Shown: piece after piece, positions 18,077 through 27,173 of the stretch | How the letters are laid out: the number at the start of each line of letters is the position of its first letter | Numbering within the stretch: the stretch's first letter is position 1 | Source: Candidatus Villigracilis affinis | GTDB lineage: Bacteria > Chloroflexota > Anaerolineae > Anaerolineales > Villigracilaceae | Assembly: GCA_016718275.1 (NCBI GenBank) | Contig: JADKEA010000020.1 | Location: 248,001-312,000 of the forward strand | Direction of reading: 5' to 3' | DNA: 64,000 bases | Position numbers and translations under genes: made by a program | The notes under the pieces: generated by a model | Told to the model about the DNA's origin: nothing | Databases searched by the model: none | The model's input: only the letters and a program-made list of their open reading frames with translations

Positions 18077-18793
18077 TTACCAGATTATTCTTAGTTGATG
18101 ACCAATGCCCAGGATGAGGCAGCCGCCACAAACACACATTACCAGCAGGGTGACAATTCTGGAGTGGATACCATAAAGGCCGCAGGTCACAAATAATGCA
18201 GCATATAGGTTTGGGGCATACATTAGTGGAGATGCTCCTATTGTTTCGATCCACCAATAATTAAATGGGTTGGAGCAGTTGTCATTTGGGATAAGGATAA
18301 ATAAGGCCATGGTCATAAGCCCAATCATGGCTGGAGATTTCATTTTTGTGAAAATGTAAATGCCTGCCAGAGCGACAGATACGAGGAATCCCAAAATGGC
18401 TACCCCATAGTTGATTTTCATAATTGCGTCAACGCTGGGGAGTATTGATGGGGTGTTGAGGCGAAATGGATAGAAACTGTGGACTGCCGTGGTGCAAATG
18501 AAAGAGAGAGACATAAGTAACCAGAGAAACAAGGACTGCTTTCCTGATAATAACTTTGGATTGCTTTCGATTTTCCATATTTGAAGAAGCAGATAAAAAC
18601 AAATTGCATTCAAGACAAAAACTACAAAACCAAAACTTGGTATAAACCAGATGGGGAAAATATCGAATTCATCCACCAAGTCTGCCGTGGCTTTGATTGA
18701 CAGGAAACAGACTGCCGCAAAAATCATCGCGAAAAAGATCTTTACTATGTAGGTGAAGTTAATTGTCTGGGGTCTTGATGTGATTATATTCAT
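18077..18793 (-). CDS. Orphan multi-pass membrane protein
   Basis: A 238-residue protein with about seven hydrophobic segments (near residues 15-35, 47-72, 85-105, 128-150, 155-170, 190-205 and 212-230) and little soluble sequence. No catalytic motif or family signature is recognised. It is first in a two-gene unit with the frameshifted membrane protein downstream. It diverges from folC. The base composition is low-GC compared with folC and murJ. A role in transport or envelope biology is possible but cannot be assigned. Confidence 0.6.
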   Translation of the reverse strand: MNIITSRPQTINFTYIVKIFFAMIFAAVCFLSIKATADLVDEFDIFPIWFIPSFGFVVFVLNAICFYLLLQIWKIESNPKLLSGKQSLFLWLLMSLSFICTTAVHSFYPFRLNTPSILPSVDAIMKINYGVAILGFLVSVALAGIYIFTKMKSPAMIGLMTMALFILIPNDNCSNPFNYWWIETIGASPLMYAPNLYAALFVTCGLYGIHSRIVTLLVMCVCGGCLILGIGHQLRIIW

Positions 18794-18817
18794 GGCACTC
18801 CCTTTGTTTGAATTCTG

Positions 18818-18846
18818 TTTACGATTTTCGCATTACGACTTACAAT
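18818..18846 (+). promoter_or_regulatory. Leaderless promoter of folC-lon
   Basis: TTTACG (18818-18823), a 17-base spacer and TACAAT (18841-18846) lie seven bases before the folC ATG. No ribosome-binding site precedes the gene. Confidence 0.6.
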
Positions 18847-18853
18847 CCCGCAC

Positions 18854-20177
18854 ATGGACACCGAAACCTCATACAACAAAGCCCTCGATTACCTTTATTC
18901 CTTTGTGGATTATAGCCTGAAACATTCCTCCGAATTGGCGAAGGCAGACTTCAACCTGGACCGTATGTTCGCGTTGATGGAGTTTTTGGGGAACCCGCAG
19001 AACAAGTATCCCATCATTCACGTGGCGGGGACGAAGGGAAAGGGGTCGGTTTCGGCGTTGTGCGCGTCGGCTTTGAAGGTCGCAGGTTATCAGGTTGGGT
19101 TGTATACCTCGCCGCATTTATTGGATTATTGCGAGCGGATTCAAATCAATGGCGCGCCAATTTCGCATGAGCAATTGGTTGAGTTGGTGGAAGAGATTCA
19201 ACCGTATGTGGCGAAGATCGAGAAGTTGACCACTTTCGAGATCACAACCGCATTGGCCTTCATGGCCTTTGCAAAATATGGAGTCAGTGCGGCGGTCTTT
19301 GAAGTGGGATTGGGCGGGCGGCTCGATGCCACCAACATCGTCACACCGAAGGTTTCGGTCATCACTTCATTGTCATACGATCATATGGCGGTGCTGGGAA
19401 ATACCCTGGCGCTGATCGCGGGGGAGAAGGCGGGCATCATCAAGCCTGGTGTGCCTGTGGTTTCCTCGCCGCAAAAGGATGAGGCTTTCGAGGTCTTGGA
19501 GCGTGTAGCCAAAGAAAAAGGCGCGGCATTAACCCTCGTGGGTAAAGACGTAACGTTCGAGTTGGTCGAGTCATCTTTGGATGGGCAGAAGTTCAACCTG
19601 CAACCTTCAACTTTCAACCTTCATCCTTTATCCTTCATCATTCCCTTGCTTGGGCTCTCACCAGATCGAAAATGCCGCCACGGCCTATACCGCGCTCAAA
19701 GCCAGCGGGATTCCCATCACCGATGAGCAGATACAAAAAGGCTTTTCTCAAGTACAATGGCGCGCCCGCTTCGAAGTGGCGCGGCGTGAACCACCCGTGA
19801 TCTTCGACTCGGCACATAATCAAGATTCGTTTGCGAAACTGCGCGAAACGCTCGATGCGTATTTTCCCGACAAGCAGGTCTATCTCATCTTCGGCGCGTC
19901 GGAGGATAAGAATATTCCGGGCATGTTCGCGGAGATGAGACCGAAGATAAAAAGAATCATCCTCACACGTGCTGATCATCCGCGCGCGCTTGAGGTGGAG
20001 CAAATTCAACAGTTGGCAGAGCAGGCTGGGGTGGAGTCTGAAGCGGTCACTCCCGTTAAGTCCGCGTTGATGCGGGCGCTGGAATTGTCGTCAAAAGATG
20101 GTAGCATTGTCTTATCCGCTGGTTCGATGTTCGTAACGGCGGAAGTCATGTCTGCATGGAAAAAGAGTAACGAATGA
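18854..20177 (+). CDS. folC: Folylpolyglutamate/dihydrofolate synthase (frameshifted as sequenced)
   Basis: Mur-ligase-fold enzyme that adds glutamate to dihydropteroate and to folates. The first part has the ATP-binding loop HVAGTKGKGSVSAL, the folate-binding LYTSPHLLDYCERI, and SYDHMAVLGNTLALIAGEKAGI. The second part, in another frame, has GSHQIENAATAY and the C-terminal DSAHNQDSF motif. The break is at the GGG run 19652-19654; removing one G joins IPLLG to SHQIENAA and gives about 440 residues, normal for FolC. A pyrimidine-rich repeat encoding NLQPSTFNLHP lies just before the break, in a loop of variable length. The stop overlaps the lon start (ATGA). Confidence 0.92.
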
Positions 20178-22648
20178 ATTATCAAAGCGACTGGAACGAA
20201 AACGAAGATAACTTTGACCTCACGCTCTCACAGCGGACCGAGGAACTGTATCGTGTGCCGAATATGGAGCCCAACGCCGACGGTTTGATCGAGGCGGTGG
20301 TGCTGCCATTGCGCGACATGGTCATTTTTCCGCGCATGGTCTCGCCGATCTTTGTAGGGCGCGAGGCTTCCCTGTTGGCGGTGCGCGAGGCGCAAGCCAA
20401 AGAGCAGACCGTGATCGGGCTGACTCAAAAAGACCCCGACCTGAACGACCCAAACGCCGAAGACTTTTTACCCGTGGGTGTGGAGATGGCGGTGGGGCGG
20501 ATGCTGCAAATGCCCGACGGTTCATACTCTGCGCTGGTGCAGGGACGCAAGCGCGTTGAGATCGTGGAATTCCTGCGCGTGAAGCCGTACATCAAAGTGC
20601 GCGCGCGCGTGATCAATGAAACTCAAACTGCCGACAGACAGACTCAGGCATTGATGCGCTCTGTATTGAGTTTGTTCGAACGCTGTGTTCAATTGGACCG
20701 TTCGATCCCCGAAGAAGCGCATCTGTTCGCGATGAATATCGCGGAACCAGGCTGGCTGTGTGACATGATCGCCACCTCGCTTTCATTGACTTACGAAGCG
20801 AAACTGCGTTTGCTGCTCGTCCTCGACCCCAAGGCGCGGCTGGGCTTGTTGAATAACCTGCTCGCACAGGAAGTGGATGTGCTTGAGTTGGAAGATGAGA
20901 TCCATTCCCGCGTTCAAAATGAAGTCGATAAAAGTCAGCGCGAGTTTTATCTGCGCGAGCAGATGAAACAGATTCAAAATGAACTGGGCGAAGGCGATGT
21001 CTTTTCGCGCGATGCTTCAGATTTGAAGAAGAAAGTCGATTCGGCCAGCTTGCCCGATGAGGTTAGAAAAGTGGCGTTGAAGGAATTGGAGCGGCTCAGC
21101 CAGATGCCGCCGATGGCCCCTGAAGTAGGGATGATCCGTACCTACATTGATTGGATCGTCGACCTGCCGTGGCACAATTCCTCGCCAGATAATCTTGACG
21201 TGAAAAATGCCGCGAAGATTTTGGAACGCGATCATTACGGCTTGAAGAAAGCCAAAGACCGCATTTTGGAATACATCGCGGTGCGTTCGCTTAAACCGAA
21301 AAAGGAACGTCAGCCGATCCTCTGTTTTGTTGGACCTCCCGGTGTGGGCAAGACCTCGCTCGGACGTTCCATCGCCGATGCGCTCGGACGCAAGTTCGTG
21401 CGCGTTTCGCTCGGCGGCGTGCGCGATGAAGCCGAGATCCGCGGACATCGCCGCACCTATATCGGCGCATTGCCCGGACGTATCATTCAAACGATGAAGC
21501 GGGCCGGTACGGCGAATCCGCTTTTCATGTTGGATGAGATTGACAAACTGTATTCGGATTTTCGCGGCGATCCCGCCTCGGCCATGCTTGAGGTGCTCGA
21601 CCCCGAACAGAACTACGCTTTTAGCGATCACTACCTCGAATTGCCCTTCGACCTTTCCAAGGTCATGTTCGTGACCACGGCCAATTCGCTGGGAAATATT
21701 CCTTCTCCGCTTTTGGACCGCATGGAGATCATCGAGTTCCCTGGCTACATCGAAGAGGAAAAGATCGAGATCGCCAACCGTTACCTGATTCCGCGCCAGA
21801 TCGAAGAAAGCGGACTCGATAATATCGGCCTGGTGTTCGAACCTGCCGCGTTACAGCGAATTATCCGCGAGTACACCTATGAAGCTGGTGTGCGCGGTTT
21901 GGAACGCGAGCTTGGACGTGTCTGCCGCAAGATCGCACGCATGAAAGCGGAAGGGAAGAAGTATCCGCTTTCCATCGCTCCCGAATTGATCGAAAAATTG
22001 CTCGGCCCGCAACAGGTCTTTCCCCCGGAAGCGGAACGCTCCGATGAAGTGGGCGTTGCCACCAGCCTCGCATGGACGGAAACCGGCGGCGAGATCATGG
22101 CTGTGGAAGTGGCCGTGCTCGAAGGCAAGGGCGGCATGCAAATGACCGGCCAGATGGGGGAAGTGATGCAGGAATCCGCGCAAGCCGCGCTGACCTACAT
22201 CAAATCGCGCGCTTCCAAATTGAAGATCGAGTTGGAAGCCTTCGAACGCCTGGATATTCACGTCCACATGCCTGAAGGCGGCATTCCGAAGGATGGTCCC
22301 TCGGCAGGCATCACGATGGCCACAGCCATCATCTCTGCGCTGACGGGGCGTCCCATTTTCCATCACGTGGGCATGACTGGCGAGATCACCCTGCGTGGAC
22401 GCGTGCTCCCCATCGGCGGCGTGCGTGAAAAAGTCCTCGCCGCGCACCGCGCCGGGCTAAAGACCGTGCTGCTGCCAGAAAAGAACATGAAAGATTTGGT
22501 CGACCTCCCCAAGACCGCCAAATCAGAATTGAAGATCATCCCGATCAAACATATGGATGATGTGCTGGCGTTGGCCCTCTCTGATAAAGTGACCGTCGAA
22601 CCTCCGCGCCCGAAGAAACAAGCGCGCGACGACAGCCAGGAAGATTGA
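20174..22648 (+). CDS. lon: ATP-dependent endopeptidase Lon
   Basis: Cytoplasmic AAA+ serine protease that degrades misfolded and regulatory proteins. The 824 residues show an N-terminal substrate-binding LON domain (about 35-235), a coiled helical region (240-345), the AAA module with Walker A GPPGVGKT near residue 386, the Lon box GGVRDEAEIRGHRRTY, and a C-terminal protease domain. The catalytic dyad is S710 (PKDGPSAG) and K753 (GGVREK), with the normal 43-residue spacing. The gene begins inside the folC stop (ATGA), so translation is probably coupled. A clear intrinsic terminator follows. No heat-shock promoter was seen directly before it. Confidence 0.97.
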   Translation: MNYQSDWNENEDNFDLTLSQRTEELYRVPNMEPNADGLIEAVVLPLRDMVIFPRMVSPIFVGREASLLAVREAQAKEQTVIGLTQKDPDLNDPNAEDFLPVGVEMAVGRMLQMPDGSYSALVQGRKRVEIVEFLRVKPYIKVRARVINETQTADRQTQALMRSVLSLFERCVQLDRSIPEEAHLFAMNIAEPGWLCDMIATSLSLTYEAKLRLLLVLDPKARLGLLNNLLAQEVDVLELEDEIHSRVQNEVDKSQREFYLREQMKQIQNELGEGDVFSRDASDLKKKVDSASLPDEVRKVALKELERLSQMPPMAPEVGMIRTYIDWIVDLPWHNSSPDNLDVKNAAKILERDHYGLKKAKDRILEYIAVRSLKPKKERQPILCFVGPPGVGKTSLGRSIADALGRKFVRVSLGGVRDEAEIRGHRRTYIGALPGRIIQTMKRAGTANPLFMLDEIDKLYSDFRGDPASAMLEVLDPEQNYAFSDHYLELPFDLSKVMFVTTANSLGNIPSPLLDRMEIIEFPGYIEEEKIEIANRYLIPRQIEESGLDNIGLVFEPAALQRIIREYTYEAGVRGLERELGRVCRKIARMKAEGKKYPLSIAPELIEKLLGPQQVFPPEAERSDEVGVATSLAWTETGGEIMAVEVAVLEGKGGMQMTGQMGEVMQESAQAALTYIKSRASKLKIELEAFERLDIHVHMPEGGIPKDGPSAGITMATAIISALTGRPIFHHVGMTGEITLRGRVLPIGGVREKVLAAHRAGLKTVLLPEKNMKDLVDLPKTAKSELKIIPIKHMDDVLALALSDKVTVEPPRPKKQARDDSQED

Positions 22649-22670
22649 AATTCCATTCTAAAAACCTCTC

Positions 22671-22707
22671 AAAGCGGCACGGTGATAAAATTACCGTACC
22701 GCTTTTT
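22671..22707 (+). terminator. Intrinsic terminator of folC-lon
   Basis: AAAGCGGCACGGT pairs with ACCGTACCGCTTT, with one mismatch, around an AT-rich loop. It is followed by TTTTTG. Confidence 0.85.
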
Positions 22708-22711
22708 GTTT

Positions 22712-22795
22712 CGTCATGTCATGCTGGGCGCAGCGAAGCATCTCTCTCATTAGGGTAGTGACCCTTCGCCGCAGAGCGGCTCAAGACGACATGAA
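22712..22795. repeat. REP-like intergenic repeat
   Basis: Imperfect palindromic element. Its left end reads CGTCATGTCATGCTGGGCGC and AGCGAAGCATCTC; its right end has GACCCTTCGCCGCAGAGCGG and AAGACGACATG. The outer CGTCATGTC and GACGACATG are near inverted copies. A related fragment (GCGAGCGCAGTCGAAGGACA) lies at about 54981-55011. No open frame is present, so it is non-autonomous. Confidence 0.55.
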
Positions 22796-22820
22796 AAAGC
22801 CTGTCAACGGAAAATAACAA

Positions 22821-23630
22821 ATGCCGAAACTGGAAAACAAAGTCGTTCTCATTACTGGCGCCTCCTCAGGGTTTGGCGAAGATGCCGCCATGCTCTTCGC
22901 GCAGGAAGGCTGCAGGGTTGTGCTGGCCGCGCGCCGCATGGACCGTTTGCAGAATCTCGCCGAGCGGATTCAATCTGCGGGCGGTGAAGCCATTGCCATT
23001 CCAGTGGACATCGTCAACTCCGCTGATGTGGATAACATGGTGAAAACCACGCTCGATCTCTACGGCCACATCGACATCCTCTTCAACAATGCAGGCATCG
23101 GCCGCGTGGAATGGTTCGAGAATCACAGCCTCGAGCGCGACCTCGATACGCTTGTGCATGTCAACCTTATCAGCCTTATGCAAGTCACTCGCGTGGTTCT
23201 CCCGCACATGCTTGCGCGTGGCGAAGGTCACATCATCAACATGATCTCGGTTGCGGGGCTGCTGGCCACGCCGCTCATCACCAGTTATGCCGCCAGCAAA
23301 CATGGCGCGCGCGGATTCACCGATGCCCTGCGCCGCGAAGTTGCGCCGCTTGGAATCAAAGTCAGCGGAATTTATCCCGGCCCTGCTTCCACCGAATTCG
23401 GTCAGCATGTCGGCAAGAACGAAGCCTATCGTTCCGTCCGCTCGCGCCTCAAAATTCACATGAGTTCAAGTTACGTCGCCCGCCGCGTGGTGGATGTGGC
23501 CAAACGTCCGCGCCGCAGTTTGATCATTCCGTGGTGGTTCCGCATCCTCGCCATGATTGAAGCAATTTTCCCCGTCCTTGTGGATTGGATTTCATACTAT
23601 TTCACGAAAAAGAAACATAAAATGGATTAG
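22821..23630 (+). CDS. SDR-family NAD(P)-dependent oxidoreductase
   Basis: Classical short-chain dehydrogenase of 269 residues. The cofactor motif TGASSGFG is near residue 12, NNAGIG near residue 91, and the full catalytic set is present: Ser in MISVAGLL and Y156/K160 in SYAASKHG. A hydrophobic stretch near the C-terminus (about 235-262, RILAMIEAIFPVLVDWISYYF) suggests membrane association, as in some DltE- or YqjQ-like SDRs. The substrate is unknown. It is followed after nine bases by an M24 peptidase gene with a GGAG ribosome-binding site; the two are probably co-transcribed. In contrast to the SDR at 16 kb, its active site is intact. Confidence 0.88.
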   Translation: MPKLENKVVLITGASSGFGEDAAMLFAQEGCRVVLAARRMDRLQNLAERIQSAGGEAIAIPVDIVNSADVDNMVKTTLDLYGHIDILFNNAGIGRVEWFENHSLERDLDTLVHVNLISLMQVTRVVLPHMLARGEGHIINMISVAGLLATPLITSYAASKHGARGFTDALRREVAPLGIKVSGIYPGPASTEFGQHVGKNEAYRSVRSRLKIHMSSSYVARRVVDVAKRPRRSLIIPWWFRILAMIEAIFPVLVDWISYYFTKKKHKMD

Positions 23631-23639
23631 GAGACTTAA

Positions 23640-24746
23640 ATGACGACCGCCCGACTCAAAAGCCTTATCGATTCACTCCCAACCTCGAACCTGGATGCTG
23701 TTATTCTGAATCCGGGTCCAACCCTGACTCATCTGACCGGCGTCCGCTTTCATTTGATGGAGCGGCCTGTGGTGCTGTTCGTTGCGCCCGGTCACGACCC
23801 GGCGCTCGTGCTGCCCGAACTTGAAATGCCCAAACTGGGATTGTTCCCCTACAAAGTGCAGGCTTTTGCCTACGGTGAAAATCCGTCAGAGTGGGACGAT
23901 GCCTTTCGAAAAGCGGCCCAGGCTCTCGGTCTGGATGGGAAGCGCATTGGAGTCGAGCCGCGCCAATTGCGTTTGCTCGATTTCCGTCATGTCAAAGCGG
24001 GTGCGCCCGAAGCGGAATACCCGGATGCGAGCGAAGTGCTTTCCCGCCTGCGCCTGAAAAAGGATAAAGCCGAAGTGGATGCAATGCGCCGTGCTGTGAA
24101 GATCGCGCAGGATGCTCTCGAAGCCACCATCCCGTTGATCAAAATTGGCATGACTGAACGCGAATTGTCTTCCGAACTGGTCATTCAATTATTCAAGCAG
24201 GGCTCCGACCCTGAATTGCCTTTTGCGCCGATCGTCTCCGGTGGACCCAATGCCGCAAACCCGCACGCTTCACCGACCGATAGAAAATTGCAGGCAGGCG
24301 ACCTACTCGTCGTCGATTGGGGCGCCGCTTACGATGGCTACATCTCCGACCTGACCCGCACCTTCGCGGTGGGTGAGGTGGATGACGAATGCAACAAGAT
24401 CCATAAAATTGTTCAGGAGGCGAATGCCGCAGGTCGCGCTGCAGGAGGTCCCGGCGTGCCTTGCGCAAATGTAGATAAGGCCACGCGCGATGTCATCGAA
24501 GCATCGGGCTATGGAAAATACTTCACCCATCGCACCGGTCACGGCATTGGCATGGAAGGCCACGAAGATCCCTACATGCGCGGTGATAACCTACAATTAC
24601 TGGAGACTGGCATGGCTTACACAGTGGAGCCTGGCATCTACCTGACCGACCGCAACGGCGTCCGCATCGAGGACAATGTTGTCATCACAGAAAGCGGCGC
24701 GGAGAGTCTGAGCGATATGCCGCGTGAGATTCGTGTGGTTGGATAA
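23640..24746 (+). CDS. M24 family metallopeptidase (Xaa-Pro aminopeptidase/dipeptidase-like)
   Basis: Pita-bread-fold dinuclear metal peptidase, probably cleaving X-Pro bonds. The N-terminal creatinase-like domain spans about residues 1-130. The catalytic domain contains the metal ligands Asp and Asp in VVDWGAAYDGYISDLTR, His in HRTGHGIGMEGHEDP, Glu in EPGIYL and Glu in RIEDNVVIT. The 368-residue length fits the PepQ/YqhT-like group. The GGAGACTTAA before the ATG is a good ribosome-binding site. Whether it is a prolidase or an aminopeptidase cannot be told from sequence. Confidence 0.92.
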   Translation: MTTARLKSLIDSLPTSNLDAVILNPGPTLTHLTGVRFHLMERPVVLFVAPGHDPALVLPELEMPKLGLFPYKVQAFAYGENPSEWDDAFRKAAQALGLDGKRIGVEPRQLRLLDFRHVKAGAPEAEYPDASEVLSRLRLKKDKAEVDAMRRAVKIAQDALEATIPLIKIGMTERELSSELVIQLFKQGSDPELPFAPIVSGGPNAANPHASPTDRKLQAGDLLVVDWGAAYDGYISDLTRTFAVGEVDDECNKIHKIVQEANAAGRAAGGPGVPCANVDKATRDVIEASGYGKYFTHRTGHGIGMEGHEDPYMRGDNLQLLETGMAYTVEPGIYLTDRNGVRIEDNVVITESGAESLSDMPREIRVVG

Positions 24747-24762
24747 ACAGGGTTGCTAGACT

Positions 24763-25221
24763 TTGTGCAATCCGATTCGCCGCGCTGTTTCTGCTGATGC
24801 AGATCGCCTGACTGAGATTACCATCGCCGCCAAGCGCTATTGGAAATATCCCGAAAAATGGATCCATCTCTGGCTTCCGCAATTGACCATTACTGCAGAA
24901 TACATTTCAAACCACGAAGTGTGGATGGTAACGGCAGAGGATGCCGTTGTTGGATATTATTCGCTTGAGTATCTCAATGATGAACTTTGGCTGGGGAATC
25001 TTTGGGTGTTGCCCGAACACATGGGGCAGGGAATTGGCCGCCTGCTTTTTGAACATACATTTGAAAGATGCCGCAGGCTTGGCTTTTCTGTTTTGAAGAT
25101 CGAAGCCGATCCCAATGCCCAAAGTTTTTATGAAAGAATGGGCGCGCGTAAAGTAGGAGAACATCACAGCGAAGTATTCGGTCAGCCGCGCACCCTGCCT
25201 GTGATGGAAGTCGCTGTGTAA
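24763..25221 (+). CDS. GNAT-family N-acetyltransferase
   Basis: Acetyl-CoA-dependent acyltransferase fold of 152 residues. The core is visible: LWLGNLWVLPEHMGQGIGRL holds the beta4 strand and the pyrophosphate-binding QxxGxG loop, followed by EADPNAQSFYERMGARKVGE, the typical beta5-alpha4 motif of GNATs. The start is a TTG 16 bases after the M24 gene, with no strong ribosome-binding site. The substrate is unknown. A strong terminator follows, closing the SDR-M24-GNAT unit. Confidence 0.82.
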   Translation: MCNPIRRAVSADADRLTEITIAAKRYWKYPEKWIHLWLPQLTITAEYISNHEVWMVTAEDAVVGYYSLEYLNDELWLGNLWVLPEHMGQGIGRLLFEHTFERCRRLGFSVLKIEADPNAQSFYERMGARKVGEHHSEVFGQPRTLPVMEVAV

Positions 25222-25245
25222 GCTTGACGGCAAATCCAAACCATG

Positions 25246-25282
25246 ACACATCTCGAAATTAATATTTCGAGATGTGTTTTTT
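25246..25282 (+). terminator. Intrinsic terminator
   Basis: A perfect 14-base stem (25246-25259 with 25264-25277) with a TAAT loop is followed by a T run. It isolates the sugar operon downstream from the GNAT gene. Confidence 0.9.
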
Positions 25283-25301
25283 GATTCCCGGGATTTCCCT
25301 C

Positions 25302-25360
25302 TTGAAATTTTACGAAAACCTGCTATGATTGTTTATGACTGATTTATGAGCGATTATGAG
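25302..25360 (+). promoter_or_regulatory. Promoter and possible operator of the sugar operon
   Basis: TTGAAA (25302-25307), a 16-base spacer and TATGAT (25324-25329) form a good sigma-70-type promoter. Three copies of TTATGA follow at 25333, 25344 and 25354, 11 and 10 bases apart, and the last overlaps the start codon of the DeoR gene. Their helical phasing suggests a binding site for the encoded regulator. Confidence 0.6.
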
Positions 25361-26129
25361 CGAATTTACCCCCACCCCTGAACGACAAAAACAGATCCTT
25401 TCCCTGCTCACACGGCAGGGACGCCTGAGCGTGACCGAGATCGTAGAGCAATTCTCGATCAGCGAAGCGACAGCGCGCCGTGACCTGGAATCTCTTGCTT
25501 CGCAAGGCAAGGCCCAACGTGTGCATGGCGGCGTCATTGCCGTGGAACAGGCTCCGCCTGAATTGCCCATCCTCCAACGTGAAGGCGAGCAGGCGGATGA
25601 AAAATCCATGATCGGGCAGGCCGCTGCTGAATTGGTCAACGATGGCGAGACCGTTTTTCTCGGTTCAGGCACAACCGTCCTTGAAACTGCCAAGAATCTG
25701 CGTGAACGAAAAAACCTCACGGTTATTACCAACTCTTTGCCTGTGTTAAATGCTCTTGCAGGCATCAAGGAAATTACCGTCGTCTCATTAGGCGGGCAGT
25801 TACGCGAAAGTGAGCTTTCCTTTATCGGTCATATTACCGAGCAGGCGCTTGCAGAAGTCCGTGTGGACAAGGTCATCATGGGCGCGCGCGGTCTCAGCCT
25901 TGAACATGGACTGACAAATGACTATTTGCAGGAAACTCTGACAGATCGTGCCATCTTGAAAATCGGTCATGAAGTGATCCTTGTTGCTGACCATTCAAAG
26001 GTAAATCGCGTGTCCACTGCACTGCTTGCCCCTTTAAGCAGCATGAATACTTTCGTAACAGATTCAAAAGCAGACAAAAAATTTATTCAGGCATTGAAAA
26101 AACAAAATATCAAAGTTGTCATTGCATAA
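25356..26129 (+). CDS. DeoR-family transcriptional regulator of the sugar operon
   Basis: DNA-binding repressor of 257 residues. The N-terminal DeoR winged helix (RQKQILSLLTRQGRLSVTEI, SEATARRDLESL, RVHGGVIA) is followed by the DeoR sensor domain, a ribose-5-phosphate-isomerase-like fold with GSGTTVLETAKNL and DHSKVNRVS, which binds phosphorylated sugars. It is the first gene of the sugar operon, so it probably represses its own transcription and is relieved by a pathway sugar phosphate, as AgaR and LacR are by galactosamine- or tagatose-phosphates. The effector is inference from the neighbouring genes. Confidence 0.92.
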   Translation: MSEFTPTPERQKQILSLLTRQGRLSVTEIVEQFSISEATARRDLESLASQGKAQRVHGGVIAVEQAPPELPILQREGEQADEKSMIGQAAAELVNDGETVFLGSGTTVLETAKNLRERKNLTVITNSLPVLNALAGIKEITVVSLGGQLRESELSFIGHITEQALAEVRVDKVIMGARGLSLEHGLTNDYLQETLTDRAILKIGHEVILVADHSKVNRVSTALLAPLSSMNTFVTDSKADKKFIQALKKQNIKVVIA

Positions 26130-26138
26130 CGGAGAGTC

Positions 26139-27173
26139 ATGCTGCTTGAAAACTTTCGTCCACAATCAAAACTGGTAACCAAAACTACACTGGTAAACCA
26201 ACCGAAATTCCCCGTCATTGATGCGCATGATCATCTGGGAGAACCCTTCGGCGGTGGCTGGGACAAGAAGCCGCTCAACGAATTACTTGACCTTCTGGAT
26301 GAGGTCAATGTCACTCATTATGTGGATCTGGACGGCGGCTGGGGCGAAGATATCCTCGATGCCCATTTGAAACATTTCAAAGAAGGTGCACCCGAACGAT
26401 TTCAAATCTTCGGCGGCGTGGATTGGTCAAAGTGGCAGGAGATGGGTGACTCATTTCCCGAATGGGCAGCGAAACGATTACATGCGCAAAAGGAGCGCGG
26501 TGCACAGGGGTTGAAGATCTGGAAGCCGCTTGGTTTACATGTGAAAGACTACAAAGGCAAATTGGTGGATGTAAACGACGAAAGACTCTTTCCTATTTGG
26601 GAAACGGCTGGTGAACTTGGTTTCCCGGTTTTGATTCACGTTGCTGATCCTGTCGCCTTCTTCGACCCAATTGATGAAACCAACGAACGCTGGGAGGAGA
26701 TCGGCGCAAACCCTGATTGGGCGTTTACAAGCCCACCATTTCCAAAATTCATGCACATCATGAATTGTTTTAAAAATCTCGTATCCCGTCACTCGTCAAC
26801 TACTTTTATCGGTGCACATGTGGGATGTTACGGTGAAAATCTTGGCTGGGTGGGTCAAATGCTGGATGAGTGTCCAAATTACTACATCGATTTTTCTGCG
26901 CGTTTGGGCGAGCTTGGAAGACAGCCCTATACCGCGCGGAAATTTTTTATTCAATATCAAGACCGCATTTTGTTCGGAACTGACGCCAGCCCGGACATTG
27001 ATTCGTACCGCCTGTTTTACCGCTTCCTAGAAACGGATGACGAATATTTCAACTACAACACCAGTGAAGTCCCCGGCCAGGGGCGTTGGTATGTGCATGG
27101 CATGTATTTGCCAGATGATGTTTTGAAAAAAATCTATCGCGAAAACGCGATGAAGGTATTAAAGATTCGATGA
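26139..27173 (+). CDS. Amidohydrolase-2-family metal hydrolase
   Basis: TIM-barrel metal-dependent hydrolase of 344 residues. Motifs are the first-strand DAHDHLG (H30, H32), LIHVADP, FIGAHVG and LFGTDASPD, which together give the metal ligands of the amidohydrolase_2 group. Members include decarboxylases, lactonases and hydrolases, so the reaction cannot be assigned. It lies between the DeoR regulator and an AgaS-like gene with tight spacing and a GGAGAG ribosome-binding site. In aga-type clusters this place is often held by an N-acetylgalactosamine-6-phosphate deacetylase, but that enzyme (AgaA/NagA) belongs to a different amidohydrolase branch. Confidence 0.82.
   Translation: MLLENFRPQSKLVTKTTLVNQPKFPVIDAHDHLGEPFGGGWDKKPLNELLDLLDEVNVTHYVDLDGGWGEDILDAHLKHFKEGAPERFQIFGGVDWSKWQEMGDSFPEWAAKRLHAQKERGAQGLKIWKPLGLHVKDYKGKLVDVNDERLFPIWETAGELGFPVLIHVADPVAFFDPIDETNERWEEIGANPDWAFTSPPFPKFMHIMNCFKNLVSRHSSTTFIGAHVGCYGENLGWVGQMLDECPNYYIDFSARLGELGRQPYTARKFFIQYQDRILFGTDASPDIDSYRLFYRFLETDDEYFNYNTSEVPGQGRWYVHGMYLPDDVLKKIYRENAMKVLKIR

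Noticed and set aside
21017..21631. Long minus-strand open frame inside lon
   Set aside because: It is a shadow of the lon AAA domain in a codon-biased gene. His- and Arg-rich composition without motifs.
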